A DNA stretch of 64,000 bases from Ferranicluibacter quercicola (lineage in GTDB: Bacteria > Pseudomonadota > Alphaproteobacteria > Rhizobiales > Rhizobiaceae): NCBI RefSeq assembly GCF_021168455.1, contig NZ_JAJOZR010000001.1:248001-312000 (forward strand), given 5' to 3'. Within the stretch, counting starts at the first letter, position 1; each line of letters starts with the position of its first letter. The translations under genes and the position numbers were made by a program. A model generated the notes under the pieces. The model was not told the DNA's origin and searched no databases. It saw only the letters and a list, made by a program, of their open reading frames with translations. Positions 18,842 to 27,209 of this stretch are shown one piece after another.

Positions 18842-19807
18842 CTACGTTCGGGTGCGCAGCCGCAGCACTATATCCTGATCGTAGTTGCCGAAACCGCGCC
18901 CGAAAATGTTGATGCCGCCGGGATGCTTGGCATCGTCGCGCACGCCGATCCGCAGGCGGATGGAATGGTGGACGTCCAGTTTCAGATCGTCGAGGCGAAT
19001 GTCGGATATCCGCAGGCCATCGACATAGGAGCCTTCGTCATTGACCCGAAAGCTCTTGAGCTTCCCATATTGCGAGCCCTTCAATTTCCACCAGTCCGGC
19101 GTGTAAACCCCTCTTTTATCACCGAAATCCCCAGGGGATGTCCATGTCCCCACCTCTACGCCATTGACGCCAAGCGTGATGTCGGAAGGCCAGTCGGCGC
19201 TGGTGCCGGGGACCTCGGAGGACAGTTCCAGCACGAATTCCAGCTCGCGGATCTGTGCGTTGGCAAGGCGGGCATTGTTGGGAAACTGGTATTCGACATG
19301 GCCGCGGGTGAACCAGATCAGCCCGGTCTTCATGCGGTCGGGATCGAGAAACGTGCTTGGCACATCGAGCAGTCCGATGATGCCATCGACCGAACAGAGG
19401 CCGCAGGGTGCCGAGACCTCGAAGCTCGTGTAGAGGCCAAGTGGCATCGACACGTCGATCGCGTCCGGTTCCGTTTCCTTGATATCGTTCTTAAGAACGA
19501 TCAGGATTTCATCGTAAAGCGTGTGACAAATCTTCTGGTTTCCCTTGCGTGCCTTGATCGTCTCCGTCCGGATCAGCCCGGCTTCCTGCAGCACCTGAAT
19601 ATTGATCGACACGCTGGATTGCGGCGATCCGAGGACCTCTGCGATGTCGTTGACATTCATCGGCCCCTTGCTTTGCAGCAGTTTCAGGATCGAAATGCGC
19701 GCCGGCGACGCCAGACCTTTCAACACGGCCTGGTTTTCTTCGGGATCGACGACAAGAAAATTTCGGCTCACGATCTGGCACTCCGAGCTTGGCCTGAGAT
19801 CGGCCAT
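18842..19807 (-). CDS. ArsR-like winged-helix regulator with C-terminal beta-rich domain
   Basis: A 321-residue protein. Residues 24-95 form a winged helix-turn-helix of ArsR type: LKGLASPARISILKLLQSKG, then VNDIAEVLGSPQSSVSINIQVL as the recognition helix region. The remaining 220 residues are not metal-sensor-like. They start with a CGLC motif (C135, C138) and continue into a strand-rich stretch (EFVLELSSEVPG, GVNGVEVGTW, YTPDWWKLKG). I infer a jelly-roll-like ligand domain, possibly sugar binding, with the CxxC pair binding metal or structural. It lies 114 bases upstream of the arabinofuranosidase gene in the same direction, and divergent from zwf, so it probably controls the arabinoside operon and itself. 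The effector is unknown. Confidence 0.72.
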   Translation of the reverse strand: MADLRPSSECQIVSRNFLVVDPEENQAVLKGLASPARISILKLLQSKGPMNVNDIAEVLGSPQSSVSINIQVLQEAGLIRTETIKARKGNQKICHTLYDEILIVLKNDIKETEPDAIDVSMPLGLYTSFEVSAPCGLCSVDGIIGLLDVPSTFLDPDRMKTGLIWFTRGHVEYQFPNNARLANAQIRELEFVLELSSEVPGTSADWPSDITLGVNGVEVGTWTSPGDFGDKRGVYTPDWWKLKGSQYGKLKSFRVNDEGSYVDGLRISDIRLDDLKLDVHHSIRLRIGVRDDAKHPGGINIFGRGFGNYDQDIVLRLRTRT

Positions 19808-19953
19808 TCATATCGATAATGCTGATCCAGTCAACAACCGCATTTGCGCCTGATTGGCCGGTGAACCTTGCTTTCCCCGCCCTATCTACCGCGAAACCTC
19901 TCGCGCGGCCGACGACGATGCCGGCGGGACGAAGACCCGCGAAGGAGACCCGC

Positions 19954-21492
19954 GTGACGACACCGACAGCCCGCGTGCAGCAGACCGCCGACGCCACCTC
20001 GGGCGCAGCCCTCGGCAATCTCGACCCCGCACCGCCCGCCACGCTGGTGATCTTCGGCGCGACCGGGGATCTCACCCGCCGCCTGCTCGTGCCCGCGCTG
20101 ATCAACATGGAGCGGGAAGGGCTCATCCACCCGTCCTCGACCGTGCTCGGCATCGGCAAGGATGCGGGCGACGACGAGATGCTCCGGGCGGGCCTGGAAA
20201 GCTTCAGCGCCGGGCATTTCGGTGAGGGAGATGCGCAGCGTGGCGAGGCCTGGGCGCGCCTGCGCCCGAGACTGCGCTACCGCGCCGGAGACTTTACGGC
20301 AGACGAGATCTACACGCAGATTGCCGCGGAACTCACCGGCAACGCCGTCTTCTACCTCGCCGTACCGCCGCGCTTCTTCGGCGATATCGTGGAAAAGCTC
20401 GCCGATCACGGGCTGACGACGGAAGCCGACGGCGCCTTTCGCCGTATCGCGATCGAGAAGCCGTTCGGGCACGATGCGGCATCCGCGAAAGCTCTGAACA
20501 CGCGCATCCTGTCGCGCGTGGCGGAGACGCAGGTCTACCGGATCGACCATTTCCTCGGCAAGGAGACGGTTCAGAACATCATGACGCTGCGGTTCGCCAA
20601 TATGATGATCGAGAAGCTGTGGAACAGCGACAGCATCGACCATATCCAGATCACGGCGGCGGAAACCGTGGATGTCGGAACGCGCGGCAGTTTCTACGAC
20701 GGGACCGGCGCCTTGAGAGACATGGTTCCGAACCATCTCTTCCAGCTTCTGTCCATGGTGGCGATGGAACCGCCGATCAGCTTCGACGCCGAGGCCGTGC
20801 GGGACGAGAAGGCGAAGGTCTTGCGCGCGATCCGGATCTACGAGCCGGAAGAGGCGGCTGCCAACAGCGTGCGCGGCGTCTACACGGCCGGAACCATCGG
20901 CGACCGGACGATCCCCGCTTACACGGAAACGGCGGATGTGAAGCCCGACAGCACGACGGAGACCTATGTCGCGCTGAAGCTGATGATCGACACCTGGCGC
21001 TGGGCCGGGGTGCCCTTCTACCTGCGCACCGGCAAGGCGCTGACCGTGCGGGATACGGAGGTCATCGTCACGTTCAAGCCCGTGCCGTTCGCGCAGTTTC
21101 CGCGCCTGCGAAACGCGCACCTGCCACCGAACCGCATCGTCATCCAGATCCAACCGGATGAGGGTATCAGCCTCGACATGCTCATCAAGCGACCCGGCAT
21201 CGGCGTGGCGGTGGAGCCGGCGGTGATGGATTTCCGCTATGCCGGCCTGTTCGATATTGGCCGGCTGAACGGCTACGAAACCCTGATTTACGACATCCTG
21301 ACCGGCGACCAGACCCTGTTCCAGCGGGCGGATGCGGTGGAAGCAGGCTGGCGGGCCGTCCAGCCGTTTCTCGACCGCTGGGCGGAAGGCGGGTCACCTG
21401 AGCCTTACGCGCCCGGCTCGCTTGGGCCGGATGCGGCGGCAGATCTGCTCGCCCGCGATGGTCTCGCCTGGCACGATCTCGTCACCCGTTGA
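19954..21492 (+). CDS. zwf: Glucose-6-phosphate 1-dehydrogenase
   Basis: A 512-residue enzyme that oxidises glucose 6-phosphate to 6-phosphogluconolactone with NAD(P). It has the coenzyme fingerprint FGATGDLTRR, the EKPFG segment, and the catalytic signature RIDHFLGKE. The C-terminal beta-sheet dimer domain is complete. The GTG at 19954 was chosen because GAAGGAG lies six bases upstream; upstream ATGs would add about 45 residues unlike the family. The N-terminus still carries some 20 extra residues before the first strand. It is not accompanied by pgl or edd, the usual partners, so it may be a second copy serving a local pathway. Its stop overlaps the next gene. Confidence 0.93.
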   Translation: MTTPTARVQQTADATSGAALGNLDPAPPATLVIFGATGDLTRRLLVPALINMEREGLIHPSSTVLGIGKDAGDDEMLRAGLESFSAGHFGEGDAQRGEAWARLRPRLRYRAGDFTADEIYTQIAAELTGNAVFYLAVPPRFFGDIVEKLADHGLTTEADGAFRRIAIEKPFGHDAASAKALNTRILSRVAETQVYRIDHFLGKETVQNIMTLRFANMMIEKLWNSDSIDHIQITAAETVDVGTRGSFYDGTGALRDMVPNHLFQLLSMVAMEPPISFDAEAVRDEKAKVLRAIRIYEPEEAAANSVRGVYTAGTIGDRTIPAYTETADVKPDSTTETYVALKLMIDTWRWAGVPFYLRTGKALTVRDTEVIVTFKPVPFAQFPRLRNAHLPPNRIVIQIQPDEGISLDMLIKRPGIGVAVEPAVMDFRYAGLFDIGRLNGYETLIYDILTGDQTLFQRADAVEAGWRAVQPFLDRWAEGGSPEPYAPGSLGPDAAADLLARDGLAWHDLVTR

Positions 21493-22490
21493 CGCGCGGG
21501 ATTGAGGCAAGACCGCGGGCCTCGCTTGGCCGGAATGGGACGGAAACGTCCCGGCGTCGAAGCCGCACGGCCGTCGCCGCGCTTTGCGTCGCGCTTCTCG
21601 CCGCATGCCTGTCACCTGCGCCGGAGGCGGCGGCCCGGACCAAGGAGGAGCGGGACGCCGGCTGCCTCTACGACAGCGGTGCGGCGTCACCGGCTCTCTG
21701 TATTCGCAAGGGGAGCTTCAACGGCGATCTCTGCCGGGCGATCGAGCATTTCGCGAGACGGTCGGATCTGCCGCCCGACTATTTTGCGCGGTTGCTCTGG
21801 CGCGAAAGCCTGTTCCGGCCGGAGGCCGTCAGCCCCAAGGGTGCGGAGGGTATCGCGCAGTTCATGCCGGGCACGGCGCGCGAACGCGGCCTCGGCAACA
21901 CGTTCGATGTCATTCAGTCGCTCGATGCCGCCTCGGCCTATCTGCAGGAGCTTCGCATACGGTTCGGCAATTTCGGTCTTGCCGCTGCGGCCTATAATGC
22001 GGGAGAGGGCGGGCTGTCGCGCTTTCTCTCGACGGGACGGCTGCCGCTGGAGACGCAGGATTATGTGTTCGCCATCACCGGGCATCCGGTAGAGACCTGG
22101 AAGACCAGCCCGCCCGCGCGTGCCGCCCCGATGCTCGATCCGGCCAAGCCGTTTTTCGATGCCTGCACGGCACTCGCAACCAGCCGCATCATCCGCGATC
22201 CCGTTCTCACCGGCTCGGCCGACTGGGCGCCCTGGGGCGTGCAACTGGCCGGGCACTACAATCCCGCCACCGCGATGAAGCTTTTCACGCTGGCCGTCGC
22301 CCGGCTTCCCGCGCCTTACAATGCCGAGCGTGCCCTTCTCGTCCGCCAGCGCGGCGGCAATTTCGGCTACCGGCCGCGCTATGCCGCGCGCATCGGGCGC
22401 GAAAACCGGCAGCAGGCAGACGCCCTCTGCGCCATCGTGCGGAAAACCGGCGGCGCCTGCGTCGTCTTTCGCAACAGGCCACCGCGCTGA
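21489..22490 (+). CDS. SLT-family lytic transglycosylase, putative lipoprotein
   Basis: A peptidoglycan lytic enzyme of about 333 residues that would cleave MurNAc-GlcNAc bonds with formation of anhydro-MurNAc. The SLT domain, residues 80-175, contains the catalytic Glu in LLWRESLFR, then AEGIAQFMPGTA and AAAAYNAGEGG. A hydrophobic leader ends in LLAAC, a possible lipobox with Cys at about residue 40, so outer-membrane anchoring is likely. The start is uncertain: the reading frame opens with TTG at 21489 overlapping the zwf stop, and no ATG precedes the leader. The C-terminal 130 residues are not assigned. Coupling to zwf is unusual; no type IV secretion or flagellar genes lie nearby. Confidence 0.8.
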   Translation: MTRGIEARPRASLGRNGTETSRRRSRTAVAALCVALLAACLSPAPEAAARTKEERDAGCLYDSGAASPALCIRKGSFNGDLCRAIEHFARRSDLPPDYFARLLWRESLFRPEAVSPKGAEGIAQFMPGTARERGLGNTFDVIQSLDAASAYLQELRIRFGNFGLAAAAYNAGEGGLSRFLSTGRLPLETQDYVFAITGHPVETWKTSPPARAAPMLDPAKPFFDACTALATSRIIRDPVLTGSADWAPWGVQLAGHYNPATAMKLFTLAVARLPAPYNAERALLVRQRGGNFGYRPRYAARIGRENRQQADALCAIVRKTGGACVVFRNRPPR

Positions 22491-22512
22491 TCCGTCACCG
22501 GCACCGACGCAA

Positions 22513-22535
22513 AAGGCCCGACACCGCCGGGCCTT
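22513..22535 (-). terminator. Rho-independent terminator after kdgD
   Basis: A perfect 8-bp stem (22513-22520 with 22528-22535) with a 7-base loop is followed on the minus strand by a T-run (AAAA on the plus strand at 22511-22514). It lies 22 bases beyond the kdgD stop and also downstream of the convergent transglycosylase gene. Confidence 0.65.
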
Positions 22536-22556
22536 CAGATATGCGCGTTGTGGCCG

Positions 22557-23495
22557 TTACTCGGCGGCCTGCGATACCGGTGTCAGGTTTCGATAGGGCT
22601 CGCAGAGCGCTTCCATCATCCGCACCTCTTCGGCCGTCAGGTCGGTCAGCGGCGCGCGCACCGGGCCGGCATCGAAGCCCATCAGCCGGACGCCGGCCTT
22701 GATGGCGGACACGGCATAGCCCTTCTGGCGGTTGCGGATGTCCATGAACGGATAGAAGAAGTCGATCAGGATGCGGTTGGTGGTCGCGGTGTCGCCGGCC
22801 CGAAGCGCCGTATAGAACTGCTGGGCGAGCGCGGGCACGAAATTGAAGACGGCCGAGGAATAGGTCGTCACGCCGGCGCCGAGATAGGCATCGGCAAAGA
22901 GCTCCGCCGTCGGCATGCCGCCGAGATAGGTCAGGCGGTCGCCCATGGTCGCCGTGATGCGGCGCACCAGCGCGATGTCGCCGGAGCCGTCCTTGAAGCC
23001 GACGAGGTTCGGGCAGGCGTCGCAGAGGCGCGACAGCGTGTCGGCCGTGAGGATCGAGTTGTCGCGGTTATAGACCATGACGCCGATCGACACCGACTGG
23101 CAGACGGTCTTGATGTGCTGGTAAAGGCCTTCCTGGCTCGCATCCATCAGGTAGTGCGGCAGGAGCAGGATGCCGTCGGCGCCGGCCTTTTCCGCGGATG
23201 TCGCGATGGAAACCGCCATGCGCGTGCCATAGCCGCACCCCGCAACGATCGGCGTCGCGCCGGCCGAGGCCTTGGCGGCGGCGACGATCTCGGGGATTTC
23301 CGAAGGCTCCAGCGAGAAGAACTCCCCGGTTCCGCCAGCGGCGAACAGAACCGTCGCGTCGAAGCCGGCCAGCCAGCCGACATGCGCCTCATAGGCCTTG
23401 CGATGGAACAGCCCGTCGGCACCGAAGGGCGTGACGGGGAAGGACAGGAGGCCGGCGCCGAGCGCGTGCTTCAGTTCGATGGGGTCCATGGACAT
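22557..23495 (-). CDS. kdgD: 5-dehydro-4-deoxyglucarate dehydratase
   Basis: A 312-residue member of the dihydrodipicolinate synthase/aldolase family. It dehydrates and decarboxylates 5-keto-4-deoxy-D-glucarate to 2-oxoglutarate semialdehyde, a late step of glucarate/galactarate and oxidative galacturonate catabolism. KdgD features include AAGGTGEFFSL near the phosphate/carboxylate pocket, the Tyr of VMVYNRDN, and the Schiff-base Lys in LVGFKDGSGD. The product is the substrate of the dehydrogenase encoded at 24554, a strong pathway link. The ATG at 23495 follows TGGAGAA. The gene lies downstream of, and co-directional with, a FadR-type regulator. A 2-keto-3-deoxy-pentonate dehydratase role is possible but the sequence looks like KdgD. 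Confidence 0.9.
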   Translation of the reverse strand: MSMDPIELKHALGAGLLSFPVTPFGADGLFHRKAYEAHVGWLAGFDATVLFAAGGTGEFFSLEPSEIPEIVAAAKASAGATPIVAGCGYGTRMAVSIATSAEKAGADGILLLPHYLMDASQEGLYQHIKTVCQSVSIGVMVYNRDNSILTADTLSRLCDACPNLVGFKDGSGDIALVRRITATMGDRLTYLGGMPTAELFADAYLGAGVTTYSSAVFNFVPALAQQFYTALRAGDTATTNRILIDFFYPFMDIRNRQKGYAVSAIKAGVRLMGFDAGPVRAPLTDLTAEEVRMMEALCEPYRNLTPVSQAAE

Positions 23496-23537
23496 GGGCG
23501 AAGTTCTCCAGACGTTGCATTCCGGAGAACGATAGCT

Positions 23538-23569
23538 AGAGATATTATCTCTGTCAACAGTTGTATGAT
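23538..23569 (-). promoter_or_regulatory. Candidate GntR operators ahead of kdgD
   Basis: A perfect inverted repeat, AGAGAT-ATT-ATCTCT (23538-23552), is followed by AGTTGTATGAT (23559-23569). The latter recurs with one mismatch (AGTTATATGAT) at 24447-24457, on the other side of the regulator gene. Occurrence on both flanks suggests binding by that regulator. Confidence 0.45.
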
Positions 23570-24322
23570 CTATGTCATCGCAGGGCCGCGCGTGTTGCGC
23601 ATCAGAGCCCGGTAACGCTGCTGGCTGCCCTTGAGATGATTGCGCATCGCATCCCGCGCAGCAGTCTCGTCGCGATCGGCGATCGCGCGGGCGATGGTTT
23701 CGTGCTCCTGCTGGATCTGCGACAGGTAGTCGGGCGGCGTGGCCTCTGGCCTGTCGTCCCCCAGGAGAGAGCGCGGGATCATCTGCTCGCCGATGGCCTG
23801 CAGCAGTTCGCGGAAGCGCGGATTGTTGGTGCTGTCGGCGATGGCGAGGTGGAAGGCGCGGTCGCTCTCCACCGTGGCCGTGCCCGATGCGATCTGATTG
23901 TTCATCACGTGCAGCGCCTCGAACACGAGCTCCTGCTGCGCGGGGGAACAGCGTCCGGCAGCAAGCCCCGCGGCCTCGATCTCGATGGCGGCGCGGACCT
24001 CCAGCATCTCGATGATGGACGAAACGCGATTGGGATCGACGCTCTGCAGGCCGCCCTGCGGCTTGGGTTGCGTCGCCAGAACGAAGACGCCGACACCGTG
24101 GCGCACCTCCACCAGCCCGTCGGCCCGCAGGGACGCGATCGCTTCCCGGATGACGGTCCGGCTGACCTGGTGCTCCTCCGTCAGGCCACTCTCGCTCGCC
24201 AGTTTCTCGCCCGGCTTCAGCGTGCCGTCGGCAATGGCGGCACGCAGCCTCTGGCTGACGGTGGCCACGAGGTTTCTCCCTTTGCGCGCCGGTGCCGCCT
24301 GTGTGTCGTGGTCCGATCTCAT
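23570..24322 (-). CDS. FadR/FCD-subfamily GntR transcriptional regulator
   Basis: A regulator of about 250 residues. The N-terminal winged helix has LKPGEKLASESGL, then VSRTVIREAIASLRADGLVEVRHGVGVFV, the standard GntR recognition unit. The all-helical FCD effector domain follows; its probable metal ligands are in the D-x(3)-H-type segment DRAFHLAIAD and later in QQEHETI and NHLKGS. FCD regulators commonly respond to sugar acids. Between kdgD (same strand, downstream) and the divergent dehydrogenase gene, it probably represses both units until a keto-deoxy acid or aldarate is present. The start is uncertain: 24322 has a GGGGA motif upstream, while an ATG at 24349 lacks one. Confidence 0.88.
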   Translation of the reverse strand: MRSDHDTQAAPARKGRNLVATVSQRLRAAIADGTLKPGEKLASESGLTEEHQVSRTVIREAIASLRADGLVEVRHGVGVFVLATQPKPQGGLQSVDPNRVSSIIEMLEVRAAIEIEAAGLAAGRCSPAQQELVFEALHVMNNQIASGTATVESDRAFHLAIADSTNNPRFRELLQAIGEQMIPRSLLGDDRPEATPPDYLSQIQQEHETIARAIADRDETAARDAMRNHLKGSQQRYRALMRNTRGPAMT

Positions 24323-24408
24323 CACGTGTCCCCGCTCTGCGAATGCCATGTTTGGTCTGCTTTTCCGGCAAGGATAGACCAAGAGACAGACCTGCGGGAA
24401 GAAATTAA

Positions 24409-24460
24409 TTGACCTTGGCAGATAGTCTTATAGGATGACATACGTCAGTTATATGATAAC
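24409..24460 (+). promoter_or_regulatory. Promoter and operators of the semialdehyde dehydrogenase operon
   Basis: TTGACC (24409-24414) and TAGGAT (24431-24436), spaced 16 bases, form a plausible promoter. Immediately downstream lie two inverted repeats, TGAC-ATAC-GTCA (24436-24447) and GTTAT-ATG-ATAAC (24448-24460). A repressor bound there would block the promoter; the divergent FadR-type protein is the obvious candidate. Confidence 0.5.
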
Positions 24461-24553
24461 AAGCAGACGTGCTGGAGGCGGGACGCTTGGGCGAGAACGA
24501 TCGATCGCCGGCGGAATGAGCCGGATCCGGGCGCATATGTGGAGGAGACCACC

Positions 24554-25987
24554 ATGACCATTTACCAGAACCTGATTGCCGGCGCGTGGGTCGGATCGGA
24601 GACCTCCCGAAACCTGAGCCCATCAGATACGAACGATCTCGTCGGTCTCTATGCGCAGGCGAGTGCGGACGATGCGCGAGACGCCATCGCCGCGGCCAAG
24701 GCCGCGTTTCCGGCATGGTCGCGCTCCGGCATTCTGGAGCGGCACGCCATCCTGCGCAAAGCCTCCGACGAAATTCTCGCCCGGAAGGACGAACTCGGCA
24801 CGCTTCTGGCGCGGGAGGAGGGCAAGGTGCTTCCCGAGGCCATCGGCGAGGTCACGCGTGCCGCGCAGATCTTCGACTTCTTTGCAGGCGAGGCGCTGCG
24901 GCTGGCCGGCGAGACACTGCCATCCGCCCGGCCGGGGATCGGCGTCGAGGTGACGCGTGAACCACTCGGCGTCATCGGCATCATCACGCCCTGGAATTTT
25001 CCAATCGCCATTCCCGCCTGGAAGATCGCGCCGGCGCTTTGCTATGGCAATACCGTCGTCTTCAAGCCGGCGGATCTCGTGCCCGGTTGCGCCTGGGCGA
25101 TCGTGGACATTCTCCACCGCGCCGGCCTTCCCAAGGGGGTTCTGAACCTCGTCATGGGGCGTGGCTCGGTCGTCGGTCAGGCGCTGCTCGATAGCCCGGA
25201 TCTCGGCGGGCTCACCTTTACGGGCTCGACCGGCACCGGCAAGCGGGTCGCTCTCGCCTCGATCGAGCATAACCGCAAGTTCCAGCTGGAAATGGGCGGC
25301 AAGAATCCTATGGTGGTTCTGGACGATGCGGACCTCGCCGTCGCGGTCGAGGCGGCCGCCAATTCCGGCTTCTTTTCCACCGGCCAGCGCTGCACCGCGT
25401 CGTCGCGGCTCATCGTCACCGAAGGCATTCACGACCGCTTCGTCGCGGCGCTGACCGAGCGGCTGAAAGCGCTGACGGTGGACAACGCCATGAAGCCCGG
25501 CACGCATATCGGCCCGGTCGTCGATGAACGGCAGCTGCGCCAAGACACCGACTATATCGATATCGGCAAGGCGGAAGGCGCAAAGCTGGCCTTCGGCGGC
25601 GAGGTTCTGACGCGCGAGACGCCCGGCTTCTACCTTCAGCCGACGCTCTTTACCGAGGCGACCAACCAGATGCGCATCTCGCGCGAGGAAATCTTCGGGC
25701 CGGTGGTCAGCGTCATCCGGGCCAAGGATTATGACGAGGCGCTCGCGATATCCAATGACACGCCCTTCGGTCTGTCGGCAGGCATCGCCACCACCAGCCT
25801 GAAGCACGCCACCCATTTCAAGCGCAACGCGGAGGCCGGCATGGTCATGGTCAATCTGCCCACGGCCGGCGTGGATTTCCATGTGCCGTTCGGTGGTCGC
25901 AAGGCCTCCTCGTTCGGTCCGCGCGAGCAGGGCCGCTATGCCGCCGAGTTCTTCACCGTGGTGAAGACCGCCTACACGCTGGCCTGA
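24554..25987 (+). CDS. 2-oxoglutarate semialdehyde dehydrogenase (aldehyde dehydrogenase family)
   Basis: A 477-residue NAD(P)-dependent aldehyde dehydrogenase. Key motifs are TPWNFP (oxyanion Asn), FTGSTGTGKRV (coenzyme loop), LEMGGKNP (general base Glu), the nucleophile in GQRCTASSR, and EEIFGPV. The resemblance is to the sugar-acid branch that oxidises 2-oxoglutarate semialdehyde to 2-oxoglutarate, rather than succinate semialdehyde dehydrogenases; the KdgD gene making that substrate lies next door. The ATG at 24554 follows GGAGGAG by six bases. It is divergent from the FadR-type regulator and is followed 70 bases later by an enolase-superfamily gene, probably in one operon. Confidence 0.85.
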   Translation: MTIYQNLIAGAWVGSETSRNLSPSDTNDLVGLYAQASADDARDAIAAAKAAFPAWSRSGILERHAILRKASDEILARKDELGTLLAREEGKVLPEAIGEVTRAAQIFDFFAGEALRLAGETLPSARPGIGVEVTREPLGVIGIITPWNFPIAIPAWKIAPALCYGNTVVFKPADLVPGCAWAIVDILHRAGLPKGVLNLVMGRGSVVGQALLDSPDLGGLTFTGSTGTGKRVALASIEHNRKFQLEMGGKNPMVVLDDADLAVAVEAAANSGFFSTGQRCTASSRLIVTEGIHDRFVAALTERLKALTVDNAMKPGTHIGPVVDERQLRQDTDYIDIGKAEGAKLAFGGEVLTRETPGFYLQPTLFTEATNQMRISREEIFGPVVSVIRAKDYDEALAISNDTPFGLSAGIATTSLKHATHFKRNAEAGMVMVNLPTAGVDFHVPFGGRKASSFGPREQGRYAAEFFTVVKTAYTLA

Positions 25988-26057
25988 GGCGTCGGCCCTC
26001 TCTTTTTCGCAATGACCGGCAGCGGCGTTCGCCGCGACCATCCCAGGAGGACTTTCC

Positions 26058-27206
26058 GTGAAAATCGTCGACGTCAATGTGCGCGTCTTTGCCCACACCA
26101 CCTATCGCCATCAGGACACGGCCGGCCACGCCCATCCGGGGCCGGCGCACAAGGTGCACCTCGCGCTCCTGACCATCGTCGATGACGAAGGTGGCGAAGG
26201 CCATTGTTTCGCAGCGCCTGAGGTCGTGCGGCCGCATGTCATCGAGAAGTTCGTGAAGAAGGTGCTGATCGGCGCCGATCCCTTCGCGCGCGAGCGGCTC
26301 TGGCAGGAGCTGGCGCACTGGCAGCGCGGCAGCGCGGCGCAGCTGACCGACAGAACGCTGGCGATCGTCGATTGCGCCCTGTGGGACCTCGCCGGACGCA
26401 AGCTGAACATGCCGGTGCACAAGCTGATCGGCACCTACCGCGAGAAGATGCTTGCCTATGGTTCGATCATGTGCGGCGACGAGCTGGAGAACGGTCTCGC
26501 GACGCCGGAGGATTACGGCGGGTTCGCCGAAAAACTCGTCGCGCGCGGCTACAAGGGCATCAAGCTGCACACCTGGATGCCGCCGGTCTCCTGGGCGCCG
26601 GATGTCAGCATGGACCTCAAGGCCTGCGCGGCCGTGCGCGAAGCCGTTGGCCCGGATATCCACCTGATGATCGATGCGTTTCACTGGTACACCCGCACGG
26701 ATGCCCTGAAGCTCGGCCGCGGGCTCGAGGCGCTCGGCTTCGACTGGATCGAGGAGCCGATGGACGAGCAAAGCTCCATGTCCTACGCATGGCTGTCTGA
26801 AAACCTCGATATCCCGGTTCTCGGGCCGGAGAGTGCCGGCGGCAAGCACTTCAGCCGTGCCGAATGGATCGCCACCAAGGCCTGCGACATCCTGCGCACC
26901 GGCGTTCACGATGTCGGCGGCATCAGCCCGGCCATGAAGTGCATGCATCTGGCCGAATCCTTCGGCATGAATTGCGAGATCCATGGAAACGGCGCTCCGA
27001 ACCTGATCGTCGCTGCCTGCTCGAAGAACGCCAACTGGTATGAGCGCGGGCTGCTGCACCCCTTCCTCGAATATGACGACGGCTTTGAGTATCTGCACGG
27101 CCTCGTCGATCCGATGGACGCCGATGGCTATGTCCATATCTCCGACAAGCCCGGCCTTGGCGAAGATATCAACTTCGACTTCATCGACGCCAACCTCGTC
27201 GCCTGA
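26058..27206 (+). CDS. Enolase-superfamily sugar-acid dehydratase or cycloisomerase
   Basis: A 382-residue mandelate racemase-type enzyme. The barrel carries three metal ligands: Asp in LMIDAFHW, Glu in FDWIEEPMD and Glu in VLGPESAGG. The second-strand catalytic motif is KLH (in YKGIKLHTW), a K-x-H variant, not the K-x-K of classical racemases. A His in CEIHGNGAPN near residue 315 is the likely opposite-face base. The N-terminal lid has HQDTAGHAHPGPAH. With KdgD and the semialdehyde dehydrogenase alongside, it most likely makes a keto-deoxy acid from an aldarate, its lactone or an aldonate. It does not look like the Agrobacterium galactarolactone cycloisomerase as I remember it, so its exact substrate is open. 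Confidence 0.72.
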   Translation: MKIVDVNVRVFAHTTYRHQDTAGHAHPGPAHKVHLALLTIVDDEGGEGHCFAAPEVVRPHVIEKFVKKVLIGADPFARERLWQELAHWQRGSAAQLTDRTLAIVDCALWDLAGRKLNMPVHKLIGTYREKMLAYGSIMCGDELENGLATPEDYGGFAEKLVARGYKGIKLHTWMPPVSWAPDVSMDLKACAAVREAVGPDIHLMIDAFHWYTRTDALKLGRGLEALGFDWIEEPMDEQSSMSYAWLSENLDIPVLGPESAGGKHFSRAEWIATKACDILRTGVHDVGGISPAMKCMHLAESFGMNCEIHGNGAPNLIVAACSKNANWYERGLLHPFLEYDDGFEYLHGLVDPMDADGYVHISDKPGLGEDINFDFIDANLVA

Positions 27207-27209
27207 GGC

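Noticed and set aside
22557..23495. L-2-keto-3-deoxyarabonate dehydratase instead of KdgD
   Set aside because: The nearby arabinofuranosidase made this attractive, but the sequence follows KdgD motifs (AAGGTGEFFSL, GFKDGSGD) and does not resemble the Azospirillum arabonate-pathway enzyme as I recall it.
26058..27206. 3,6-anhydro-L-galactonate cycloisomerase
   Set aside because: The HPG-containing lid recalls it, but the product would be 2-keto-3-deoxygalactonate, not a KdgD substrate, and no agar or anhydrogalactose genes are nearby. It remains possible but is not supported.
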